From: JAXMHN01 sp964578605
GTDB lineage: Bacteria > Verrucomicrobiota > Verrucomicrobiia > Limisphaerales > SIBE01
Assembly: GCA_964578605.1 (NCBI GenBank)
Contig: CAZODO010000009.1
Location: 23,197 to 87,196 of the forward strand
Length of the DNA: 64,000 nucleotides
Reading direction: 5' to 3'
Of this stretch, positions 25,314 through 34,748 are shown piece after piece. The notes beneath the pieces were generated by a model. The model ran no database searches. It was not told the origin of the DNA and saw nothing but the letters and a program-made list of their open reading frames with translations. The stretch's first letter is position 1; every line of letters begins with the position of its first letter. Made by a program: the position numbers and the translations under genes.

Positions 25314-27983
25314 ATGTATGGCCTGCTCAAACGATCCGTGACCTTACGGGCGTGTCGCGCGGGAATCCTGCTCGCCGCCCTGCTGTTAATCCACCAGCAA
25401 GCCGAATGGCGTGAGAGCCGCCAGCCTTCTTCCCTCTCGCTGGGCCTGGCTCAGAAGTTCTTTCCCGCGGCGGATCGAGTCCAACTTCGAGATCCGGACC
25501 GCGGGGTGCATATCGTCCTGAACGCGCGTGGAGAGCCGATCGGTGCCTTGATGAAGACGCTGCCGTTCACTGAGGAGATCATTGGCTACGCGGGGCCGGC
25601 CGACATGCTGATTGCGCTCGACGCGCGAGGTTCGGTCGTGGGGCTTGAGTTCCTGCGCTCGGGCGATACTCCAGAGCACGTCCGCAAAGTTCAAAATGCA
25701 AAGGGCTTTCTCAGCAGGTTTATCGGATGGCGTCCCGGGCACGGGCCGGCCCCGGAAGTGGACGCCGTCAGCGGCGCTACCCTGACCAGCTTCGCGGTGG
25801 CGGAAAGCATTCAGCGGCGGCTATCGGGAGGCACGCCCTCCTTGCGCTTTCCGGGCCCGGTGACGCTGGAGGAAGTCCGGGCCGTGTTGACCAATGCTGC
25901 GCGCATCACGCGCGTGGACGCTCGGTGGCAAGTGCTCGATGCGTCCGGACGCTCGCTTGGCTTTGCGCTGCGCACGTCTCCCCAAGGCGACAATGTCCCG
26001 GGTTACCGCGGTCCGACGGATAGCCTGATCGTGCTGGGACCGGATGGGCAAACCGTCATGGCCCTTCGCGTCCGGCGATCTTACGACACGCCATCCTATG
26101 TCGACCAGGTCTGGCGGTCTGAGACGTTTCTCAAGCTGTTCGAAGGACGTTCCATCCCTCAAATCGCCGCCATGGAACTGCCCCGATTTCCCGTGGACGG
26201 CGTAAGCGGGGCGACCTTGACCGCCCGGGGCGTTGCCGAAGGCGTGAAGCTGCGGGCTTTGGCCGAGACACGGACACGCCCGGCGGAGGCTTCCTGGAGG
26301 CCGTCGGGTCGCGATTGGGGATTGGTGGCCGTGATTATTGGGGCGGTTGTGATGGCGTTTACACCGTTACGCGGCTTCCGATGGATGCGACTGGGATGGC
26401 AGGCGATCCTGATTGGCTACGTCGGGATCGTGAACCACGATTTCGTGTCGCTGGCCCTGGTGGGCGGCTGGGCAGCGAACGGTTTGCCATTCAAAAGGGC
26501 GCCTGGCCTGGTGTTGCTAATGGCGGCGGCGTTCCTCGTTCCCTGGCTAACGCGCCGCCAGCTCTATTGCCATCAGCTCTGTCCGCATGGGGCTGCGCAG
26601 CAATGGCTGGGAGGAATCGGGGCGAGAGTGCGACGGACTCTCAGTTTTCGGCGTGCGGGGAGGGCTGGTGAGTCGCGGGCCCGGCCAAAAGAACGGCACG
26701 CGCACCCGATCGCGTCCGCTTTGCAGCGGGTGCCGGTGCTGATCTTGGCCGCTGCACTGGTGATCGTTGTGCTGGGGAAAGGGGGCCTCTTGACGAGCTT
26801 CGAACCTTTCGACGCTTGGGCTTGGCGTGCAGCCGGGGTGGCTGCCGTCGTGCTTGCCGTGGTGGGCCTGGTCGCCGCCCTGTCCGTGCCGCAGGCGTAC
26901 TGTCGATATGGCTGCCCGACCGGTGCGTTGCTTCACTATGTCCGGTCCTCAGGGTCGGCGGATGCGTGGGGCCGGCGCGATACGGTCGCGCTTGGCCTGC
27001 TCGCGTTGGGGGTGCTGACGCTGGCTTTGACGCGCGCCTTTCCGCCTCGCGAACCGGAACTGCCGCCCTTCGAATGCCAGGGAAAGTTCCTGACCGGCGC
27101 GTGGTCCGTGAAGATCAGGGACGAGATCGCCGATCCATCGGCAATTGAGACGGCCGTGACCCGCCAGTTCGAATGGGCGGAATCGATGAGCTCGCATTGG
27201 CTGACGAACAGCGGGATTTGGGAGTTTAACCATACCGCGAGCACCAACCCGATTCCGGTTCCCTGGCCGGCGATCACCCTTTCGAGATTGGCGGCCGAAA
27301 TCAGCAGGGAAACGGGCGGTGCCTACGACGTGACGGTCGGGCCCCTGGCGCGTTTGTGGGGGCTCGGGAATGAAAGAGCCCCAGGGCCGGCGCCGGCCAG
27401 GGCGGCTCTTGACTCAGCCCGCCAAACGCTGGGCTGGCAGAAGGTCGAGATGGGCGACGGCGTCTTGAGCAAACAACATCCGCAATTGGAGTTGGACCTT
27501 TCTTCGCTGGCCAGCGGCTGGGCGGTTGACCAGGTCGGGCAGGTCGTGGAGCGCCGCGGATACCCCGACACTCTGATGGTGGCGAACGGGGTGTTTCGAG
27601 CGGCAGGGCCATGGAGCGTTGCCCTCGAGCCCCGCGGTCAGTGTGCCTTAACCAACGAAGCGCTTGCCGTCGTCACGGCTCAACGTCTGTCTCAAGGCTC
27701 AAAGAGAGCCAGATCGCCTGCGGCCAACGCGCCGGTGCCCTTGCTGCTCGATCCGAGAACGGGTCGGCCGGTGCAGCATCGGACCCTTTCGGTCAGCCTG
27801 GTTCACACGAATGCCGCGCGCGCGCAGGGTTGGGCCACGGCGCTGGCTGTGATGGGTGTCGACGAAGGTTTGCCTTTGGCCGAGCGTTTGAACCTGGCCG
27901 CTCGTTTCGTGGTGCAACATTCAGAACGGCAATTGGATGTGAGGGAAAGCGCCGCCTGGCGGGCACGGTCCAAGGTTCGCTAA
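25314..27983 (+). CDS. NosR-like FMN-binding/membrane Fe-S protein fused to ApbE flavinyltransferase
   Basis: 889 residues from the ATG (GTG at 25305 possible). Order: N-terminal helix; FMN-binding domain 1 with V-S-G-A-T (T156); FMN-binding domain 2 with V-S-G-A-T (T301), both threonines being expected FMN attachment sites; a polytopic membrane region (about 330-560) with C-x-x-x-C-P at C419/C423 and at C530/C534, as in NosR/NapH proteins; then an ApbE domain (about 575-885) with T-G-G-A-Y-D-V-T-V-G-P-L and D-P-R-T-G-R-P. ApbE transfers FMN from FAD to such threonines, so enzyme and substrate share one chain. It probably carries electrons across the membrane. No nosZ is nearby. The DUF6580 gene follows by 6 bp. 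Confidence 0.88.
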   Translation: MYGLLKRSVTLRACRAGILLAALLLIHQQAEWRESRQPSSLSLGLAQKFFPAADRVQLRDPDRGVHIVLNARGEPIGALMKTLPFTEEIIGYAGPADMLIALDARGSVVGLEFLRSGDTPEHVRKVQNAKGFLSRFIGWRPGHGPAPEVDAVSGATLTSFAVAESIQRRLSGGTPSLRFPGPVTLEEVRAVLTNAARITRVDARWQVLDASGRSLGFALRTSPQGDNVPGYRGPTDSLIVLGPDGQTVMALRVRRSYDTPSYVDQVWRSETFLKLFEGRSIPQIAAMELPRFPVDGVSGATLTARGVAEGVKLRALAETRTRPAEASWRPSGRDWGLVAVIIGAVVMAFTPLRGFRWMRLGWQAILIGYVGIVNHDFVSLALVGGWAANGLPFKRAPGLVLLMAAAFLVPWLTRRQLYCHQLCPHGAAQQWLGGIGARVRRTLSFRRAGRAGESRARPKERHAHPIASALQRVPVLILAAALVIVVLGKGGLLTSFEPFDAWAWRAAGVAAVVLAVVGLVAALSVPQAYCRYGCPTGALLHYVRSSGSADAWGRRDTVALGLLALGVLTLALTRAFPPREPELPPFECQGKFLTGAWSVKIRDEIADPSAIETAVTRQFEWAESMSSHWLTNSGIWEFNHTASTNPIPVPWPAITLSRLAAEISRETGGAYDVTVGPLARLWGLGNERAPGPAPARAALDSARQTLGWQKVEMGDGVLSKQHPQLELDLSSLASGWAVDQVGQVVERRGYPDTLMVANGVFRAAGPWSVALEPRGQCALTNEALAVVTAQRLSQGSKRARSPAANAPVPLLLDPRTGRPVQHRTLSVSLVHTNAARAQGWATALAVMGVDEGLPLAERLNLAARFVVQHSERQLDVRESAAWRARSKVR

Positions 27984-27989
27984 CTTCAA

Positions 27990-28685
27990 TTGCGAGAGGG
28001 GTTGGGAGCGTGGCTGCGCCAAGCTCGGGCGAGGGTCTCGCTTGTCATTCGAACCCTGCGGCGTATCATTCCTCACGTGAAAGAGAGACGGAAGCTCTGG
28101 ATACCGGTGCTGTTGATGGTGGCCTTTGCCCTCACGCGCTGGCCCGGGGTGATGCCCTCGAACTTCAGCGCGGCTTACGCTCTGGTGTTCTGCGCCGGTG
28201 TGTACTTTCCGAGGCGACTTGCCTGGTGGCTGCCTCTCTCGACGTTGCTGGTCACCGATGTCGTGATGAACATCTTCTACTACGACACCGCGCCGCTTGA
28301 CGACCGGATGCTGGTGAACTACCTGGCGTACGCGGGCATTCTGCTTCTGGGACAGAAATTCAAGCCGAAAACATCCTGGCTTTGGCTTCTGGGCGGCGGG
28401 TTGGCAGGGGCTTTATTGTTCTATTTCCTCACGAATTCCGCGTCCTGGTTGATGGATCCGGCCTATCCAAAGACGCTCTTTGGCTGGATCCAGGCGCTGA
28501 CGGTAGGCACGCCCGGTTGGCCGCATACTTGGGAGTTCTTCCGGAATACCTTGCTGAGCGGAGGGCTCTTTACAGGATTGTTCGCGGGCGCCATGAAACT
28601 GGGCGAGGCACCGGAACCGGAAGAAGAGGAAGAGGCGCAGCCTGCCGAGGAGGAGGAACCTGCGCCGGAGGAAGCGAAAGCTTAG
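27990..28685 (+). CDS. DUF6580 family integral membrane protein
   Basis: Up to 231 residues with five or six membrane segments. W-P-G-V-M-P-S-N-F-S-A-A-Y-A-L-V-F-C-A-G and L-P-L-S-T-L-L-V-T-D-V-V-M-N match DUF6580, whose fold resembles substrate-binding S components of ECF vitamin transporters. The C-terminus is a highly acidic E/P/A-rich tail. The start is uncertain: TTG at 27990 lies 6 bp after the previous stop, while GTG at 28077 begins just before the first helix. Being downstream of an ApbE fusion suggests, by inference only, a role in supplying flavin or another cofactor. Confidence 0.75.
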   Translation: MREGLGAWLRQARARVSLVIRTLRRIIPHVKERRKLWIPVLLMVAFALTRWPGVMPSNFSAAYALVFCAGVYFPRRLAWWLPLSTLLVTDVVMNIFYYDTAPLDDRMLVNYLAYAGILLLGQKFKPKTSWLWLLGGGLAGALLFYFLTNSASWLMDPAYPKTLFGWIQALTVGTPGWPHTWEFFRNTLLSGGLFTGLFAGAMKLGEAPEPEEEEEAQPAEEEEPAPEEAKA

Positions 28686-28757
28686 ATCCGGAAGGGACGG
28701 TTAACACGCGCGCTGTGACGGTGGCCTTGCCGCCAGTGCGCGAACTCCACGATTGCA

Positions 28758-29222
28758 ATGATACAGATCGGCATTATTTCCGATACCCACGGTTACTTGG
28801 ATCCGAAGGTCCCCGAACTCTTCAAGGGGGTGCAGCATATCTTGCACGCCGGCGACATCGGCTTGCCCTGGCTGATTCTCGAACTGGAAGATATCGCTCC
28901 CGTGACCGCCGTCATTGGCAATACGGATACCGGCCTCGAATACAAAGAGACTGAACTGGTCGAACTGGCCGGGCGCAAGTTCCTCGTCCATCACGAAGTG
29001 GATGTGAAAGCCGAGGACGGCAAGATCAACCGGCGCATCATCCGCGACAACCCGGACGTCGTCGTCTTTGGGCATACCCACAAACGCTTATGCGAAAAGA
29101 TCGGGCAAACGCTGTATTTCAACCCCGGATACGCTGGCAAACCCAAGCTCAGATTGACCCGCAGCGTTGCTATCCTGACGTGCGACGAGGCCGGCATCAC
29201 GGCAGACTACTTCGAATTGTGA
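28758..29222 (+). CDS. YfcE/MJ0936-type metallophosphoesterase
   Basis: The compact 154-residue product has every motif of the small calcineurin-like phosphodiesterases: G-I-I-S-D-T-H-G (residues 5-12), L-H-A-G-D-I-G, V-I-G-N-T-D, V-H-H-E and V-F-G-H-T-H-K near 107-113, which together bind two metal ions, and N-P-G at about 123. It should hydrolyse phosphodiesters in the cytoplasm; the natural substrate is not predictable. A close downstream gene (6 bp) encodes a hydrolase, so the two may be co-transcribed. Confidence 0.93.
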   Translation: MIQIGIISDTHGYLDPKVPELFKGVQHILHAGDIGLPWLILELEDIAPVTAVIGNTDTGLEYKETELVELAGRKFLVHHEVDVKAEDGKINRRIIRDNPDVVVFGHTHKRLCEKIGQTLYFNPGYAGKPKLRLTRSVAILTCDEAGITADYFEL

Positions 29223-29228
29223 CGTTCC

Positions 29229-30170
29229 GTGCACGCGTGGCTGACTACACGGATTGACCGCTGGGTGATTCAACTCGCTACCCGTGCCCAACAGCGTGCC
29301 CAGCCGCCGATACCCGGAGCGAATCCGCCCGCGCTCGTCACGGAAGCAGACTTGGGCAACCCGGCTCTGCCGGTTAGCCTGCCCGATCTCGCGCTGGCGG
29401 AAGACGGCACGTTCCGCTTTCCGTCACCGATCCAGACCGCTTCGCTCTGCAACAACACGGTCTTCGGAAGGCTCTTCAAAGCAGCCGATCCCTGGCAGGA
29501 AAAGCCCACGGTCATCCTTTTGCACGGTTGGAATGCCGAGCTTTGCTACCGTTACCAGTTTCCCTTCCTCGCGTCGCGCCTCCGCCACTACGGCATCAAC
29601 ACCGTGGCGATCGAGCTTCCATACCATATGCATCGCCGCCCGTTGAGAGGGCCCGTCACGGACTTCATATCGAGCGACCTGAATGCGATGCTGGAGGCCA
29701 CGCGCCAGGTGATGGCTGAGACCCGCGCCCTTGGCTTATGGCTCCGGGCCCAAGGCTCGGCGAGGGTCGGCGTCTGGGGATTCTCGTTGGGAGCCTGGCT
29801 GGCCGGCTTGACAGCGCGGGTCGAACCGGACTTGCGCTTTGCCGTCCTGACGACGCCCATTGCTCGCATGGATCAGGCGATCGCTCAACTCCCATTCTGC
29901 GAACCCGTGCGCCAAAGCTTGAACGGCAGGCCCGTCGATTTGCATGACTTGAACCTGGCCTCGCGGCCGCCTTCGCTTGAGCCGGGCAATATCTTGCTGG
30001 TGGAATCGCGTCACGATCTCTTTGCCCCTGCGGAATCCATCGAACAGCTCTGGGAAGCCTGGCGTCACCCGGAGATCTGGCGCGTCGCCCACGGGCATAT
30101 CACGGTCCTCATGAGCTTACGGGTGACCGCACGAACGGTCCGGTGGATTCACCGCCGCATCTCCGGGTAG
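29229..30170 (+). CDS. Alpha/beta-hydrolase family protein
   Basis: 313 residues from a GTG start. The core alpha/beta-hydrolase pattern is visible: V-I-L-L-H-G-W-N near 97 for the oxyanion loop, the nucleophile elbow G-F-S-L-G near 182, E-S-R-H-D-L-F near 259 for the acidic residue, and H-G-H-I-T near 290 for the histidine. The N-terminal 80 residues have no clear match, and there is no obvious signal peptide. The substrate is unknown. It lies 6 bp after the phosphoesterase gene. Confidence 0.78.
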   Translation: MHAWLTTRIDRWVIQLATRAQQRAQPPIPGANPPALVTEADLGNPALPVSLPDLALAEDGTFRFPSPIQTASLCNNTVFGRLFKAADPWQEKPTVILLHGWNAELCYRYQFPFLASRLRHYGINTVAIELPYHMHRRPLRGPVTDFISSDLNAMLEATRQVMAETRALGLWLRAQGSARVGVWGFSLGAWLAGLTARVEPDLRFAVLTTPIARMDQAIAQLPFCEPVRQSLNGRPVDLHDLNLASRPPSLEPGNILLVESRHDLFAPAESIEQLWEAWRHPEIWRVAHGHITVLMSLRVTARTVRWIHRRISG

Positions 30171-30267
30171 GAACGTGAGCGGAGCCTTTGTCGCAGAGCA
30201 GGACACTCGGTGACCCTTCGTGATGCGCGCGCACGCCCGCGAACTCACCGAGACCGAAGAATGGGTT

Positions 30268-30377
30268 CAAATTGTTACCAACGGCTTGTTGTTCACTTGC
30301 AACATCTTATATACAATCCAACCCCCGTTTTGGCGCGATGTTATAACATTTGTATTACACCCCCGGACACTTCACCG
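30268..30377. repeat. Degenerate 11-bp-period array (locus F, weak)
   Basis: Within the gap between the hydrolase and ggt, related words recur at multiples of 11 bp: AACATCTTATA at 30301 and AACATTTGTAT at 30345 are 44 bp apart, each followed by TACA in register (30312, 30356), and ACAC again at 30367. Inverted words (GTT, TGT) occur in the left part. Palindromic pairing is poor, so this may be an eroded copy of the arrays seen elsewhere or coincidence. The rest of 30171-30617 shows no gene or other element. Confidence 0.35.
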
Positions 30378-30617
30378 GTTCTCTAGTCAGCGCTCCAGAT
30401 CGTTCAGTCCGGTGAAATCCAAGAGGGCTTAGGCTAGGCCGGTCAAATGCCGCGAACTCAAAGCGCGAACGTTCGACTCGTTCGTGGGACTGAGCGCACC
30501 GCAACGCCGCCGCAACAAGCGAAGGGTCATGTCTCTATCTGGCATTCCTGCCACCCTTCCTGACGTCCCTCCTCGCCCTCCTGATTGCCGCGGAGGGATT
30601 GTTATCTTCACCCGTCT

Positions 30618-32498
30618 ATGGATACTCTCGGGAGTGTGAAGCCTTACCTCATGAGCTTGCCTGGAATTATCGCGTCGACAGCCGTGGCCTGCTTTGGCGC
30701 AGGTCCGGAGCCTTATTCAATGGGACAGAAGCCCGTGCTGCACGGGCGGCACTGGGTGGCCGTTACGGGTAAGCCGCTCGCCGCGACAGCCGGCGCCAAG
30801 GTGTTCGAGCGGGGCGGCAACGCGGTGGATGCGGCGTGCGCCATGCTCGCTGCCGTGTGCACGATGTACGACGACGTGAGCTGGGGCGGCGAGACTCAGG
30901 CCCTGATCTACAATCCGCACACAAAGAAGGTCATCGGCATCAACGGGCTCGGCGTGGCACCGACTGGCGCGACGCCCGAGTTCTTTCGGTCGAAGAACCT
31001 CAAGTATCCGCCCGCCGAAGGTCCTCTCGCGGCCGTGACGCCGGGCAACCCCGGGGGCTTGATGCTCATGCTGGCCGAGTTCGGGACGCTTTCGCTCAAA
31101 GAAGTGTTGGCGCCCGCCATGGAACTGGCGGACGGTTACCCGCTCGACGCCGAAACGGCGCAGAAGATCGAGCGCTTCAAAGACAAGCTCAAGGCCTGGC
31201 CGCATTCGAAAGAGGTGTTCCTGCCGCACCTCGGCGAAGAACGCGAGGGGCCGCATCCGGGCGAAATCTGGCGCCAGCCGGATTTGCTTGCGACGCTCCA
31301 GAAGCTCGTCGACGCCGAGGCCGAGGCCCTCAAGGCGGGCAAAGACCGGAAACAAGCCATCCAGGCCGCTTACGACCGCTTTTACAAAGGCGACATTGCT
31401 GAGGAGTTCTGCCGCGGATCCCGTGAACTGGGCGGGCTGCACACCCTCTCAGATCTGGCCAATTGGCGGCCGAAGCTCGAGGAGCCTGTCAGCACTGTCT
31501 ATAAGGGCATTGAAGTCTTTAAGTTGACGGTCTGGACGCAAGGCCCAGTCATGCTCCAGGCCCTCAACCTCCTCGAGCAACTGGATTTACGTTCCATGGG
31601 GTACAACAGCCCTCGCTATATCCATGCGCTTTACCAGGCGATGAACCTTGCCTTTGCCGATCGTGACTTCTACTACGGCGACCCCGATTTCCCGCCCGAG
31701 GAACCTGTGCGCGGCTTGCTCTCGAAGGCCTACGCGCGCGAGCGGTTCAAACTGTTCAACTGGGATCGCAATAATCCCCGGATTGCGCCGGGCGATCCGT
31801 ATCCATTCCAGGGCGGCACGAACCCCTTCCGCGATCTCCTTCAGAGGCGTGCGGAAGGGTCGGGCGGTGCCGAAGACCTGGCCGATGCCTCGCCTGGTTT
31901 CGATGCCGCCTTCCGGGCCGGCACTACTTCAATTCAGGCGGCCGACAAGCACGGATGGGTGGTCTCCGTCACGCCCAGCGGCGGCTGGCTGCCGGCATGC
32001 ATTCCGGGAAATACGGGGATCGGCATGAGCCAGCGTATGCAAAGCTTCGTGCTCGATCCGAAAGAGAACCCGTTCAACGTCGTCGCGCCAGGGAAACGGC
32101 CGCGGGTCACCCTGACACCGAGTCTCGCGCTCAAGGAAGGCAAGCCGTTCCTTTGCTTTTCCGTGCAGGGCGGCGACACGCAGGATCAGAATCTCCTCCA
32201 GTTCTTCCTGAACGTCGTTGAGTTCGGGATGAACGTGCAGGAGGCCTGCGAAGCCGCCAACATCACGAGTTACCAAATGCGCAGTTCATTCGGGAACCAC
32301 GACTCCCAGCCTGGGCGCATGACGCTGAACGGCGAAGTCCCTTCGTGGGTGCGGCGCGAACTGCGTCGCATGGGCTATACTCTGGACTTCGCCGAAAAGA
32401 CGTCGGGCCCCATCACCGCAATCTACCTCGACCAGCGTCACGGGACGTTCTGGGGCGGCGCCAGCAACCATGGCGAGGATTACGGGATCGCCTGGTGA
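30618..32498 (+). CDS. ggt: Gamma-glutamyltransferase
   Basis: 626 residues from the ATG at 30618 (a TTG at 30585 only adds unlike sequence). An N-terminal hydrophobic stretch suggests export. Family features include A-T-A-G-A-K-V-F-E-R-G-G-N-A-V-D-A-A near residue 57, P-G-N-P-G-G-L near 144, A-P-A-M-E-L-A and Y-N-S-P-R-Y-I-H. The predicted autoprocessing threonine lies in A-G-T-T-S-I-Q-A-A-D near residue 436, where most members have T-T-H; the serine after the threonine pair is a small deviation. It would cleave gamma-glutamyl bonds, as in glutathione, in the periplasm. It converges on the glycosidase gene (18 bp between stops). Confidence 0.88.
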   Translation: MDTLGSVKPYLMSLPGIIASTAVACFGAGPEPYSMGQKPVLHGRHWVAVTGKPLAATAGAKVFERGGNAVDAACAMLAAVCTMYDDVSWGGETQALIYNPHTKKVIGINGLGVAPTGATPEFFRSKNLKYPPAEGPLAAVTPGNPGGLMLMLAEFGTLSLKEVLAPAMELADGYPLDAETAQKIERFKDKLKAWPHSKEVFLPHLGEEREGPHPGEIWRQPDLLATLQKLVDAEAEALKAGKDRKQAIQAAYDRFYKGDIAEEFCRGSRELGGLHTLSDLANWRPKLEEPVSTVYKGIEVFKLTVWTQGPVMLQALNLLEQLDLRSMGYNSPRYIHALYQAMNLAFADRDFYYGDPDFPPEEPVRGLLSKAYARERFKLFNWDRNNPRIAPGDPYPFQGGTNPFRDLLQRRAEGSGGAEDLADASPGFDAAFRAGTTSIQAADKHGWVVSVTPSGGWLPACIPGNTGIGMSQRMQSFVLDPKENPFNVVAPGKRPRVTLTPSLALKEGKPFLCFSVQGGDTQDQNLLQFFLNVVEFGMNVQEACEAANITSYQMRSSFGNHDSQPGRMTLNGEVPSWVRRELRRMGYTLDFAEKTSGPITAIYLDQRHGTFWGGASNHGEDYGIAW

Positions 32499-32516
32499 CC
32501 GGCGCCAATCGGGGAC

Positions 32517-34571
32517 CTACTTCGGTTCGATCGTCACAATGTCGTGGATGTCCAGCTTGGGCAGCGTGAACTGCAGCCGTCCATGATGGTAATTGAACGC
32601 GATGGATTCCCCCTGCGGTTGCAGGACGACTCTGGCCGGTTCTTGCGTTTGGCGAACGATCACCGAAAGTGGCCCTACCGGCGGGAGGGTCTCAAGGATC
32701 GGCTCGCTCTGATGCGGTCCGGCCGTGTTGACCAGGTTAACGGCGAGCTTGCCATCGATCTTGTTCACCATCACATCGACGTCGTGCGAACCCGTCACTT
32801 CGACCATGCGATCCGGCACGAGCTGCCGGGTCAAGCTGTCAAGAAACTCTCGGGCCACCGGGTTCCGGCCCGCCAAATAACCCTGTCCAAAAGCGAAATA
32901 GGTTGCGGCGATCTTGCCTTTGCCCAGCGCGGTAATGGATGCCGCGGGTTGCGCGGGTGAACTCGAGTCCTGCGTCGCGTGCAAGCGCCCAAACGGCTGC
33001 GCGCTCGGTCCAAGCCTGGCTGGTTGCATCTCGCCCTTTAGCGGCACCCAGGCACCATTGAAGTTCATTGCGGCCTCCGCCGATTGCGGCGCGTCTTCAA
33101 GAGAAGCGTCCAGTTCCGTCTGGAAGAGCGCAGCGCTCCTCGGTCCGACGAGCAATAGATTGCCGCCGTCTTTCACGTAGCGGACCAAATCGGACTTGAA
33201 CGATTCATCCAAATATTCCCATTCGGGAACCACAACGAGCGGATACTCCTGCAGCCGCCCGGTCAAATGATGTTCTCCGAGCACCTCGACCGATTGCTGG
33301 CTTTCGAGCAGCGCCTGCAAAATGCCGTTGATCCGCGCCAGGTCGCGCGAGAAGAGGCCATTCACCCGCCGGTAATGGGCCGCAGTCGAATAAAGAAGCG
33401 CCACTTGCGGCACCTGGACGGCGTGATGACAGAAGGCCTGGCGGGCGCGGCAGAACTTGGCCACCTCCGCCATGACAGGCATCTGCTCGTCGAAGATGGA
33501 GCCGTCGCGCTTTTGCTTGTGATACGCCTGGAATCCGCCGCCCATCGCCAGGACCACGGCGGCTTCCCGCTGCAATTGCGGCGCCGTCTTCTGGTGCGGT
33601 CCGTCCGGCCGCGGTTTCAAGGTGAAACTCCAGGCCATCAGGTCCCAGGGCTTCCCTTGCCGGGCAAGATACCGCGCGGACAGGCGAGCGGAATTGACGC
33701 TGTCGTCGGGCGAATAATCCCCGGAAAGGAAGTCCACCGGCGCGCAGACCGGTTCGGGCATGTGATCGGTGAAGGCCCAGTTGCTGCAAAGCTGAAACTC
33801 GGGGTGGGTCGTGTTTATCTCGGCAATGTAGCCACGCAGGTACTTGCGGAAGGCCTCGCGGTGGAATTCCAGAAACTCGAACCAATGCGGCTCACCCGGT
33901 TTCCGTGGCGGTTCCTCGACGCCCGTTGCCTTGCGAAACGCTTCGAGCGCCGCGGTCCCGTAATCCGGAACCGACGCCCAGCACTCGCCATCGATCCAGG
34001 CGCCATCCACACCATAGTCGCCCGCCAACTCGCGCAATTGCGGGATCAGCAGTTCCGCGGCGTAAGGGCTCCAGAATGAAGTGGCATTGGCGTTCGTCTT
34101 CCCGTCCGCGTTGATCGCGCCCCAATCCGGGTGCTGAATGATGGCTTCCGAATCCCACACGCCCGAGTAATGCATGTACAGCGCGACGCCGCGCCGCGCG
34201 GTCACTTCGCGCCAAATCCGCAATGGATCACCGACGAAGCCCGGCGCCGGGTTGCCCACCTTGGTCGGGTAGCTCGACAGCCCGCGATGCCCTTTGCAGT
34301 CGATCTGGAGGTAGTCCGGTTGGACCAGGTCGATGATACGCTCCACCATTTCGGGCGTCGTGTTCCGCCCAATTTCGTTGCAGTCAGGTCCGGCATGAAA
34401 ATCAAAGTGGATGCCGAGGAAGCTCTCTTGGCGTGTGAGCCGATTTGGTGGAGAAGACTCAGACGAACCGGGCTCGGCAGCCGGTGTCTGAGGCATGAAG
34501 GCCAGCAGGCCAATCATCAGATGCGGAAGGAGGCGTCCGGGGACCGTTAAGGGAAGCTTGAGAGTTCGCAT
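32517..34571 (-). CDS. Secreted GHL6/fucosidase-like glycoside hydrolase with trimerisation-like domain
   Basis: 684 residues from the ATG at 34571; the open frame continues upstream antisense to the SGNH gene, which is not credible. A signal peptide ends near T-P-A-A-E-P. The barrel domain begins F-L-G-I-H-F-D-F-H-A-G-P-D-C and has D-Y-L-Q-I-D-C-K-G-H-R-G, Y-M-H-Y-S-G-V-W and D-G-A-W-I-D-G-E-C-W near 178, the likely catalytic region. Around 440 a Rossmann-like part (L-V-V-V-P-E-W-E-Y-L ... G-G-N-L-L-L-V-G-P) resembles the beta-galactosidase trimerisation domain. It is probably a periplasmic or secreted glycosidase; substrate is unknown. Divergent from the SGNH esterase. Confidence 0.78.
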   Translation of the reverse strand: MRTLKLPLTVPGRLLPHLMIGLLAFMPQTPAAEPGSSESSPPNRLTRQESFLGIHFDFHAGPDCNEIGRNTTPEMVERIIDLVQPDYLQIDCKGHRGLSSYPTKVGNPAPGFVGDPLRIWREVTARRGVALYMHYSGVWDSEAIIQHPDWGAINADGKTNANATSFWSPYAAELLIPQLRELAGDYGVDGAWIDGECWASVPDYGTAALEAFRKATGVEEPPRKPGEPHWFEFLEFHREAFRKYLRGYIAEINTTHPEFQLCSNWAFTDHMPEPVCAPVDFLSGDYSPDDSVNSARLSARYLARQGKPWDLMAWSFTLKPRPDGPHQKTAPQLQREAAVVLAMGGGFQAYHKQKRDGSIFDEQMPVMAEVAKFCRARQAFCHHAVQVPQVALLYSTAAHYRRVNGLFSRDLARINGILQALLESQQSVEVLGEHHLTGRLQEYPLVVVPEWEYLDESFKSDLVRYVKDGGNLLLVGPRSAALFQTELDASLEDAPQSAEAAMNFNGAWVPLKGEMQPARLGPSAQPFGRLHATQDSSSPAQPAASITALGKGKIAATYFAFGQGYLAGRNPVAREFLDSLTRQLVPDRMVEVTGSHDVDVMVNKIDGKLAVNLVNTAGPHQSEPILETLPPVGPLSVIVRQTQEPARVVLQPQGESIAFNYHHGRLQFTLPKLDIHDIVTIEPK

Positions 34572-34748
34572 AGGCGTGGACTGAGTCTGCGACGCGCTCC
34601 GGGGCGGTCGCAAGAACAGAAATGCCATCTCGGAGCGTTCAGAAATTGCTGTTTCAGCGGCAAGGGAGGGGCCATCGTCTGCCTCGGCCGCGGATCGGTA
34701 ACCGATCCCAGCTTGCCTCTGCGGGCCGATTGGCCAATTCTCGGGCGT

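Noticed and set aside
25314..27983. Nitrous-oxide reduction operon (nosRZDFY)
   Set aside because: Only a NosR-like domain layout is present; no nosZ or accessory genes are adjacent, and an ApbE domain is fused.
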